Assembly (NCBI GenBank): GCA_023548195.1 | Contig: JAJHZJ010000421.1 | Span: forward strand, 851,357-915,356 | DNA length: 64,000 nucleotides | Direction of reading: 5' to 3' | DNA from: Bettongia penicillata ogilbyi | Lineage: Eukaryota; Chordata; Mammalia; Diprotodontia; Potoroidae | Shown: positions 55,575 to 64,000 of the stretch, piece by piece | How the letters are laid out: each line of letters opens with the position of its first letter | How positions within the stretch are numbered: position 1 is the first letter of the stretch | Position numbers and translations under genes: made by a program | The notes under the pieces: generated by a model | The model's database searches: none | The model's input: the letters and a program-made list of their open reading frames with translations, nothing else | Told to the model about the DNA's origin: nothing

Positions 55575-56310
55575 TACAGAGAAATTACAATCTGCACATA
55601 AAGAAGGAATATCCTCATCCCAGAATTAGTTATACCTATAAAGTCACAGATTCAACAGTATCCATAAAAAATGAGCCTCATATTTTGTATAAAACTCATA
55701 GGAGTGATTATTAATGGCATCATTTTATAAATATATTTTTTAGATAATTGGCTTAGAGTTTTAGGAAAATATACTTTGCAGAAACTCATCAAATGTTTCA
55801 TGTATGAATGTAGTATGAGGAGTATCACAAGATAATCAAAATGAACATTTGGGAATTTTTATTTACTGTAACAAAATTGTGATTTTTTTTTATCACTACT
55901 TATTGAGGAATGCCTGATCCTCTGATAAAAGATCTCATACTTATCAAAAGTGACTTTAAGCAGTCACATGAATATAAATGTGTCAGTTTTTCCTTCTGAC
56001 TTTTAGAGAAGCAATTGATGCTTCCCATCCTCAAACTCCTTCTTCTTTAGCTAACTCAGCAGAAAGAAAGTGGAAGGATGGCACCTTCCTTTGGTTTCTG
56101 CTATTGGCTGTCTGATTGTCTCTAGAACAAAAGTTACAGTATTAGAACCAATTGAAATCATTGCTGCTTCATCACTGACGATTCAGTCAGGCTGTGTCAT
56201 TGTTGGAGAGAAGAGTATGTTTTTCTCTTCATGAGTATTTTGTAATTAATGTAAGGTTTGTTCACAAGAAAATGGCTTCATCACAAAGGTTTGGGATAAA
56301 GTATGGACTC
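55575..56310. other. Unannotated stretch
   Basis: AT-rich, nothing recognised. Confidence 0.3.
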
Positions 56311-56313
56311 TTT

Positions 56314-56572
56314 GGGGTAAGTGGATGGTACAGTGGATGGAATGCTAGACCTGGAATCATGAAGACATCTTTTTGAATTCAAATCTGGCATCAGATACTT
56401 ACTAACTGTGCGACTCTAGGCAGTCATTTAACTCTGTTTCCCTTAATTCCTCATCTGTAAAATGAGCTAGAGAAGGAAATGGCAAATCACTCCAGTATCT
56501 TTACCAAGAAAACCCCAAATGGGACAACAAGTCAGATGTGAGTGAAATGAATCAAGAAAAACCACAACATGG
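56314..56572 (+). mobile_element. Type B SINE (WSINE1-like)
   Basis: 'gatggtacagtggatggaat', 'cctcatctgtaaaatgagct', 'agagaaggaaatggcaaatc' and 'gaaaaccccaaatgggacaa', ending 'aaaaccacaac'. One of the best-preserved copies. Confidence 0.95.
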
Positions 56573-56739
56573 ACCCTTTTGGTCACAAGGAATAAAGGTA
56601 CCATATAATCTTTTAAAGTCAAATATAATCAACCATGTGAACAAGAGCAGTGTGTTTTATAGGGGTTTCATAGGAAACAAATTATAAAGGTGTCATTCAT
56701 ATTTCTTTGGAATACATCCAGTACAACTAGTTTCTGTCA

Positions 56740-57245
56740 TTCAACTAGTATTTAAGTGATTTCTGGATGGTGCCTGGTAGACACTGAGGTTACAAATAAA
56801 AACAAAAGAAAGTCCCCCTTCTCAGTGAACTCACAATATAATGAGGGAGACAACATGCAAACAGCTCCATACAAACAAGTTGCGTATGTGTAGGTGTGGG
56901 TGTTTATGTGTGTGCACAAAGGCATGTATGCATGTGTATAGACATATGTATGAATGTGTAGGATAAGTTGAAGTTAATCTGCAAGCATGAAGCTATCATT
57001 GCATTGAGAGGGATGACAAAAGACTTCTTTCAAATGATGGGACTTAAGCTGAAACTCGAAGGAAGCGAACAAGTAGATATGAGGATACAGAGGGGTTCAG
57101 AGACATGCAGGACAATCTGTGAACGTGCTTAGTAGGGAGATAAAGTGTCATGTGTGAGAGGCAGCAAGGGAACCAGTGTCATTGAGCATAGAATTCCAAG
57201 TGTATAAGTTGTAAATAGAAAAATTGGGTGCCAAATAAGACCAAG
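56740..57245 (+). mobile_element. L3/CR1-like LINE 3' region, copy 1
   Basis: 'gatggtgcctggtagacact', 'agtgaactcacaatataatg', 'gacaacatgcaaacagctcc', 'gaaactcgaaggaagcgaac' and 'caagggaaccagtgtcattg' follow an ancient mammalian LINE 3' region. A TG/ATG simple repeat (56883-56965) has grown inside it. Confidence 0.55.
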
Positions 57246-57309
57246 AGCAATGATTCACAATACATTAAAAAAAATCCTGTTGGAAGTTAATTTAGTTTGT
57301 CATGATGTA

Positions 57310-58250
57310 TTGATTAAGTGACCTTTCTATGCAAACTACTGCAGATGCTAGATTTGCAAAGAAGAAAGCAAAAAGGGAAACAGTCTTTGTCCTCAAAGAG
57401 CTGGCATTATACTGTTTACATGCAAAGAGATAACTCAGTTAGAGACAGTACTGGGAGGGGAAAAATATTAACAACCAAAAGGCCCTGGGAAGGCATCTTG
57501 AATGAGGTGGTACATGAGCCGAGACTTTTAAGAACAGAGAACATTGCAAGGCAGAGGGGGGAGTCTATGATTGCAAGAAATGAAGCGTTTAGGAGAAAAG
57601 AAAGTAGGCCAGTTTGTACCATAAAGTACATGAAGAATAGTAATGTGAAATGTCTGAAAATGTAGACAAGAGTCAAGATTCTTTCATATATAGACATTTG
57701 CAATTTATCATAGAGGCAATTGTAAACCACTGAATATTCTTGAGTAGGAGAATGATATGGTCACACTTTAGGAAGAATTTATAGACAGAACTGTAGATGA
57801 TTGACTAGAAAAGGGAAAGACTGAAGGTAATCCTACTGATAGTTCACTAAAGGGGGCTAAATTAGGATGTCATCTTGTGAGTAAAGAAAAATGAACTAAT
57901 AAGAGATACAATAGAGAATCAATAAGATTTGAAACTACTTGGATATGAGTGGGAATCAAAGATAGCTTTGAGGTTGTAAAACTGGTGATCTAATCATAAA
58001 TAAGGAAATTTGGAGGTTAAGTAGGTTTGTCAGGGAAAACAATTAGCTCTATTTTGGTTACATTGAGTTTGAGATGCCAGGGGGAACAACCAAGTATAGA
58101 TCTCTAAAAAGATATTTGGCAATGTAGGACTGTGAATATATAGATTCAAGGATATCATTAAGATATGATAATTGAGCCCATGGAAATAGCAAAAAGAGAA
58201 GAGTTCTAGGTTAGAGTCTTGGGGAACATCCATGTTTTGAGAAAGGAAAA
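57310..58250 (+). mobile_element. L3/CR1-like LINE 3' region, copy 2 (longer)
   Basis: Restarts the same order ('gtcctcaaagagctggcatt', 'catgcaaagagataactcag'), then continues further: 'gagtaggagaatgatatggt' (57743), 'gctttgaggttgtaaaactg' (57965), 'ttacattgagtttgagatgc' (58057), 'gataattgagcccatggaaa' (58166) and 'gtcttggggaacatccatg' (58216). The 115-codon frame at 57318-57665 lies in non-coding repeat. Confidence 0.6.
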
Positions 58251-58309
58251 TTTAATCTGATAATTCAAGCTGAAATCACAGCTAACATAGATGCTACCAA
58301 TGTTCAGGG

Positions 58310-58478
58310 GAACGTAAGTTTACATCTAGAAGTGATCTTAAAAATCAGTGGGTTCAATTCCCTAATTTTACAAAGAAATTGAGACTCAGAGAAGCTCAGT
58401 GACTTCCTCAAAGTCCTACAGCTAGTAGAAGAACTGATGATACCAGCCTCTCTCAATCCAAATCTAGTATATTCTTTC
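58310..58478 (-). mobile_element. Type C SINE (MIR-like)
   Basis: 'tagaagtgatcttaaaaatc', 'ccctaattttacaaagaaat', 'gactcagagaagctcagtga' and 'tcctacagctagtagaagaa'. Confidence 0.75.
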
Positions 58479-58565
58479 TCATATACTTAGCAAATCACTT
58501 AATGACTCTGTTTCTTCATATAATAAAAAAGGGGATTAGATCAGATGTGTCTCCTTCCTCTGAAT

Positions 58566-58832
58566 TTGTTGCTATTGTTTAGTCACTTTTTGTATGTGTC
58601 TGACTCTTTGTGACTCCTTTCGGGGTTTTCTTGGCAAAGATACTAGAGCGAATTGCCATTTCCTTCTCCAACTCATTTTATATGAGGAAACTATGGCAAA
58701 TAGGTTAAGTGATTTGCCCGGGGTCACATAGGTAGTGTCTGGCACTTTATTTGAACTCAAGAAGAGAAGTCTTCTTGACTCCAGACTCCAGGTCCAGCAC
58801 TCTCTCCACTGCACCCATCACCCAGTTGCCCT
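58566..58832 (-). mobile_element. Type B SINE (WSINE1-like)
   Basis: 'gttgctattgtttagtcact', 'cggggttttcttggcaaaga', 'gatttgcccggggtcacata' and 'ccagcactctctccactgca'. Full length. Confidence 0.95.
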
Positions 58833-58834
58833 CC

Positions 58835-61255
58835 TTCCTCTGACAGTGAGATTCTCAAGAAGTATTCCTAGAGCTTAGAATTAATGGGCCTCCCTGGTTG
58901 TAATATTCTTTTTTCACTTGATACAATTTTCTGTTACTCTTAAAGCAAATGTTTCTAAAGGAGGATGAAGTGAGCTCCTCTTTTCAATCAATAATATTAA
59001 GTGGAAAACTTATCTTGACGTTAAGAAGAGATTTGCCGGGCTCACCTAAGGAATCTCTCACCAGCACTAAAGACATTCCATTGTGATGTGCTCCTAGGTA
59101 GAGGAGCAGAAATCCCTTGCCAGTCAAAATAATTGAGACTAGGTTAGTTTCCAAACAGTTTCAGAAAAATCAGGATTACCTCACAGATGTATTTAAAATA
59201 TTCCCTAGGAATCACTAAGCTCCCTTTACCATGATGTGTTTAGTCAAGCTTTGCTAAGAAATTTTCTAGCAGATGCTTCTAGTGGTGACAACAAATGGTT
59301 TATCACCTTTTGAAAATACATTTTTAAGCAACAATCCTACTATAACAGCTTGAGGTGAAAGCATCTCTGCTTATGGACAGTTCACAAGTAAATCAGAATG
59401 AAGCTCTTTCAGCATAAAGAGATAGGGCAACAGAATATATCTGTCCACTGTATAAAAATAGGTGTTTGTTTTTAATATGGAAGCAAATACGGAATTTGGT
59501 TGAGTTGGAGTAGAAAATACAGAATGTAATTACCTTCATTAAGCAAAATTGATTTGGCAAATATCTTCTGACCAAGCTTACATATGCATGACAAAATTGT
59601 TTTATATTCCATAAGCTTTATCAGAATCTGAACATAACCCTTCTTAAATCCTAGAAATGGTGTTTGAGTTTCAGGGGGAAGCCAGAAATGCCTATGGTAA
59701 TAAGCAATCATAAAGTAAGAACTGAGATGGGAAAGTCTTCAGGAAGGAAAATGATCATTCTAAGGTTATGATGTGGGCCTGGATCAAATGATTTATGACA
59801 TAGGTTACTTTCAAATAAAAGGTTCTACTTTGATCTGAAATTGCTTCCTTCATAACTTGACATACCAACAATTGAGGTTCAAAAAGGGAAAAAGGAGGAT
59901 GAGACAAGATTAAATCAGGCAGAAGGAGCTCCAACCTGGCACTTCAAAAACACTAACTTCAGGAGAAACACAGAGAGACTAAAGAAGGAGCAAATAAGTA
60001 TATAGTCCATGAATCACCAAATGGAAATCAGAATATAAGAGATGGGAATAAAAACAATGAGGACAAAGCAAAGGGTGTGGTCCATTGAATAAATCAATTC
60101 AATTGCTTCATCCCAACTAAAGTTAGTGATAAAATTCTATGCCCTGGTACATTAACCAGAGTGGAATGAATCTTGATAGCTAATATCAATCAAAGGCATA
60201 CAAGTTAAGTGTGATAAGGCCTTGATAAATTTAGATGTCTTTAATAAGTCCTCTGAAGAACAGAGTGACTTTACACAGGAAGAGGACTTGGGATGACTGA
60301 GGAAACTTAACCCAACAGGTCTTCTATAAAATATCTGGACAGCCAAAAACCAATAGCAAGAGATTCTACATAGTGGAAAATGAATAAGAAAATTCTAGTT
60401 GACTCTTTAAGAAGGAGTTGTTTGTGAGGGAAAGAAATCACCATAATTCAGGCTTATCCTCCTCCCACTCCTACCCCATTCCATCCCCACTGCCACTATT
60501 GATCACAGGAAGATCTTATAAACTTTGGAGGTACAGAGGATTTCCTTTCTTCTTGTCTTAGTCACCGTTTTTCTAGAAAAACTGACATCTGTGTCCTCAT
60601 CAGGAGCCTAAACGAGAATGCACAAAGATTTACAATTCAACAGCATACTACAACATATCTAAGGGGGAAGTCTTGAGCACCCCACAAAGGACAATAAAAG
60701 ACTTTCAGCCATCAGGAGTTATGACACATATTGTCTCTGTCTTGATTTTACTTTCTGCCTCGACTCTGTATGCATTTTTGGGATGGATGGTGTGGCACAG
60801 ACTTTGGGTGATAACGTTTTATACCAACCATCATTACTGCATCACATTTGTAAAAATCTCATTCTAAAAGTTAATTGAACCTGGTTAACTAATAACTGGT
60901 TAACTGATTTATTATCAACCCAAGATTAGGGAATAAAACATACCATTGAGAGGTTGTGAGTTATATAGCATTAGATAAATAACCTCCTAATACTTCAGGT
61001 TGACCCCAAGAACCTAAAGGGAATGTAATAGTCAATCTCAGGACCCATCTTCAAAAAGCAAGTGGGATTTGAAATAGTAACTTGGAGCCTAGGGAACATA
61101 AAGAAAAACTTCTTGGGAAAGAATGCAGTTAAGGGGAAAAAAGTTATTGAAAATAAGATATCAGAAAGGAAGAAGCAACAGAAAATTTTGTGAAATCATA
61201 GCTTATTCCAATGGTGGAAAGTTGGTGAAAAGAAAAATCATACCCACACAGATAT
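58835..61255. other. Longest unannotated stretch
   Basis: About 2.4 kb, AT-rich. Several 60-80 codon open frames on both strands show no motif, no signal sequence and no splice context. No SINE, LINE or simple repeat recognised. Confidence 0.3.
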
Positions 61256-61261
61256 ACATAC

Positions 61262-61267
61262 ATGCAT

Positions 61268-61299
<32 letters not shown>
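61262..61299 (+). repeat. (CA)n(TA)n microsatellite
   Basis: CA tract followed by a short TA tract. Confidence 0.95.
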
Positions 61300-61304
61300 C
61301 AATG

Positions 61305-62715
61305 GATTCAATAATTACCTTAGCATTTTAAAATATTATTCTTTTAAAAAGGAAATGATATGAAAGATAATTGCTTTCCCATTTATTCTCCCACCCCCAC
61401 AGATGGCATATTTAAGGAATATCATTTTTTAAGAAAGGACTAACCCAGCTGGAATCCTTAGTGAAAATCAAATCAAAATCAAATCAATCTCATTTTCTAA
61501 GAGAAGTTTCATCCTGCTAATAAATTAAAACAAAAGACAACCAAGGAAGTACTGGATCTGTCATTTTGATGATGATATGAATTAACCTGTTATGAAAATA
61601 CTACCATCATTTACTTTTCTTCCAAAAGAATGGTTATATGAAGATATGGTAAGAACAAAATCAGATACCATGAATGAATATTTTAATTTGGTAACAGTGA
61701 AGAATGCATGTGGTTTATAGCAAATATGTGGGGCAGTAGAACTTGTGTAATACACATACCAATTATATGATAGCTTAGGTTGGCAATTGTGTATGTTAAA
61801 CATTTTATGTGCCCTCTAACCATTTCTTGGACCTATTCTTCTAAATTTCTAGCATATAATGATGAAAGGCTTCCAGATAACATGAAAAATAAAGTCTATG
61901 CTAACCTGCTTTACAAGAAGAGAGGATTTTGTTTATTTTGTTAGCATTTGGCAGATTTCCTTTTACTGCTATGTGTCATTGTGGACTTAGTCTAATGAAG
62001 TCTTGTTTGAATGGAGTTTTAGGTCCAGAATCCATATTATTTTATGCAACCACTTTACTTTATTAGGAACAAATTAGAATGTTCAGGAATTAAGCTGCAG
62101 ACATACCAAAAAAAAATCTCATTTTCGTGACTGCTGAATAAAACAGTGCTTTGGAAAAAAAATCTATAAACAGTGGAATTAGTGTGGAATTTAGTGGAAG
62201 CACTAAAGAGAAAAGTGCACAAAATTCACATTTTTTATAAAAAAAAAATAAAGCACAAGTGTAATTACATACCCCCAAATAGCTTATAATGATGTGGCTA
62301 CTAAAATAGCAAGTTAATTAAAATACTAATTTAATCCAAGACAATTAGGCTGCACCATCATAGTTCAGGATTCCACATCTTACAATTTTGTGGTTTCATA
62401 TTGAACAGGAATATCTTCTACATAGGAGCAGTCATCTAAAAATACCTAAAACTATTCTCAAAGCTATAGAAAATCTTTGAGAATTCATTAGTTTAGAGTG
62501 ACATGAGACAATCCATTTTTTAAAAGTGAAATGTAGAAGAGAAGCTTGCACACAAAACTCATAGAAACTTATATACATGAATCATTATATAAGATAAAAT
62601 GAAATGTAGATCCCACACTGTGTCTTTTGATGCCCTACAACTAATAGTTGTGTATCTTTCTACTTGTCTCTGACAAAAGTACATGACAAGTAGCCATAGA
62701 TTGCTTTTCATGGTT
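61305..62715. other. Unannotated AT-rich stretch
   Basis: Nothing recognised. Poly-A runs at 62109, 62155 and 62241. Confidence 0.3.
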
Positions 62716-62727
62716 GTTTTTGTTGTT

Positions 62728-62763
62728 GGTGGTGTGTGGTGTGTGTGTGTGTGTATGTGTGTT
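62728..62763 (+). repeat. (TG)n microsatellite
   Basis: 'ggtgtgtggtgtgtgtgt' and further TG units, one A interruption. Confidence 0.95.
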
Positions 62764-63196
62764 GAGAGGGAGAAGAGGGCATGGCTGGTTGGCTGGTGTT
62801 TTATTAAAATGAGAAAAGTCAACTCTCTTCTCACATCCTACACCCTGCCTCTCCAATCCTGCACAAAATAAAAAATTGTAAATGTTATTTAAAGAACACA
62901 ATGTCTAATCTTGACTTAATCATTGTTCCTGACTATAGTCAACAGATGATGTCAAAAGACATCAATAGTAGGATATCTGATGATATTCTAGCAATTCTAA
63001 TCAGAGTATGTGCTAAGGTTGTATGATTCTTGTGGTATATGTATTTTTATAATAGCCAACCTAACTGGTACCAGTTAGATTTGAACGTATTTTTCAGTCC
63101 TGCTAGTGAGTACAGAAAACAGTGTGATCATCAGTATAATATTTCATATTTATGAGGTATATGTTAAGTATCTGGAACTAGAGTAATGGAAGGTGC

Positions 63197-63555
63197 AGCT
63201 ACATTGCAGAGTGTATAGAACAGGGGTGGGGAACCTGAAGCCTTGAGGTCACATATGTTCCTCTAGGTCCTCAAGTGTGGCTATTTGACTGAACTCAAAC
63301 TTCACAGAATAAATCCCCCTAATTAAAGGATTTGTTCTGTAAAACTTGGATTCAAAAGGTGGCACCCAAGGACTTAGAAGGCCCCATGTGGCCTCTAGAC
63401 TGTAGGTTTCCCACTTCTGGAATAGAGCATGGGACTTGGAATCAGGAAGCCTCATGCTCCTGAGTTCAAATCTGACCTCAGGCATTTACTAGCTGTGTGA
63501 CCCTAGGCAGCTCACTTAACCCTTTTTGCCTCAGCTTCATAATATGTAGAGAGAA
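63197..63555 (+). mobile_element. Type A/B SINE 5' part, split by a hAT element
   Basis: The head 'gctacattgcagagtgtata' (63198-63217) continues as 'tagagcatgggacttggaat' (63423), then 'agctgtgtgaccctaggcag' and 'cttaaccctttttgcctcag'. The tail is missing after about 63555, so type cannot be fixed. Confidence 0.75.
63221..63419. mobile_element. hAT-type MITE with long terminal inverted repeats
   Basis: 199 bp. The left end 'caggggtggggaacctgaag' (63221) and the reverse complement of the right end, 'cagaagtgggaaacctacag', match; the arms extend about 68 bp (63221-63289 and 63352-63419) at roughly 75 percent by eye. Flanks are GTATAGAA (63213-63220) and GAATAGAG (63420-63427), 6 of 8 identical, as expected for an old 8-bp hAT duplication. 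No transposase; moved in trans. Confidence 0.8.
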
Positions 63556-63559
63556 CTAG

Positions 63560-64000
63560 CACTAAATCACATAGTATTCTCTTTTCTTTCATAGGATGAA
63601 AAAGAAAGAAAAACTGTCCCTTTCACAGCTCATTCTATCATCATTAGGATACAAGTATCCCAATGTCTACAATTTCAAAACTGCTAACCTAGATCAAGGT
63701 GTTGTGAAAGGAAGAAAAGCAATAAAAAAACCATTGGTCACAGTCCAAAGGAAGGGGAGGCAAAAAGTCCTAATATTTATGGAACAAGAGATCGAATGAT
63801 GGAGGAGAGAATAAGAAACACTACATCCAAGGGTAAGGGCAAGAAAAGAAAGAAAATATTGATAGGTTTGAATATGAAGACTTGTAATATGAAAAGAAAC
63901 AGACAAAAGTAGATGGCACCAAAAATTAACAGAACAGAGTGGAAAACAATAGACAGCAGGAAGTAGCCAAATAATAATATGTCTGGTCAGTCACAGCAGA
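63560..64000. other. Unannotated, purine-rich to right edge
   Basis: A-rich plus strand with a lysine-rich 67-codon frame (63596-63799) that has no recognised motif. It could be the start of an element continuing outside the window. Confidence 0.25.

Noticed and set aside
57318..57665. 115-codon plus-strand frame and 104-codon reverse frame at 57416-57730
   Set aside because: Both fall in an old L3-like LINE 3' region with no coding history.

Overview
The window is non-coding, repeat-filled vertebrate DNA, almost certainly from a marsupial. The diagnostic signs are a LINE-1-type ORF1 in the style of marsupial L1/HAL1 elements, two marsupial SINE types present in dozens of copies, relics of L2 and CR1/L3 LINEs, and a background AT-rich composition with long dinucleotide microsatellites. 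I found no host protein-coding exon, no functional tRNA or rRNA gene and no CRISPR array. The species cannot be fixed from the sequence alone.

The main feature is a young, full-length, ORF1-only LINE-1 derivative (half-L1, HAL1-like) at 37890-40880 on the + strand. It has a CpG-rich 5' UTR with a YY1-type site at its first bases, one intact 366-codon ORF1 (coiled coil, RRM, C-terminal domain), a purine-rich 3' UTR, an A-rich tail and a perfect 16-bp target-site duplication. It has no endonuclease or reverse transcriptase, so it must have been moved by another L1. The 5' end of a sister copy lies at 1-1128 on the - strand, with ORF1 open to the window edge, and abuts an older L1 5' UTR (1131-2005).

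Region by region: 0-12 kb holds the L1/HAL1 block, L2 tails, SINEs of both orientations and a CR1 relic. 12-20 kb has long microsatellites, a CR1 reverse-transcriptase relic (13.5-14.5 kb) and nested SINEs. 20-37 kb has RTE-type debris, an inverted pair of LTR-like repeats (24.6 and 36.5 kb), an L1 3' end split by a SINE, and other LTR-like stretches. 37.9-40.9 kb is the HAL1. 41-52 kb holds an unnamed repeat pair (41.8 and 51.4 kb), a decayed LINE with recognisable RT motifs (45.5-47.3 kb) and a 7SL (SRP) RNA pseudogene (50.75-51.0 kb). 52-64 kb has SINEs, a long L3-like LINE 3' region and two kinds of hAT-type non-autonomous DNA transposon.

SINE shorthand used below. Type A: tRNA-derived CORE-SINE (Mar1/MIR-like) whose 3' part reads like 'gtaaagcgcttag' and ends near 'tgctatataaatg'. 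Type B: WSINE1-like, same head but with a tail like 'aaccccaaatggggtca' ending in '(aac)n'. Type C: MIR-like with a tail like 'cccttccagctctaaat'. Family names are from memory of marsupial repeat families and were not checked against a library. Functionally this is a retrotransposon graveyard with one structurally intact ORF1-bearing element.
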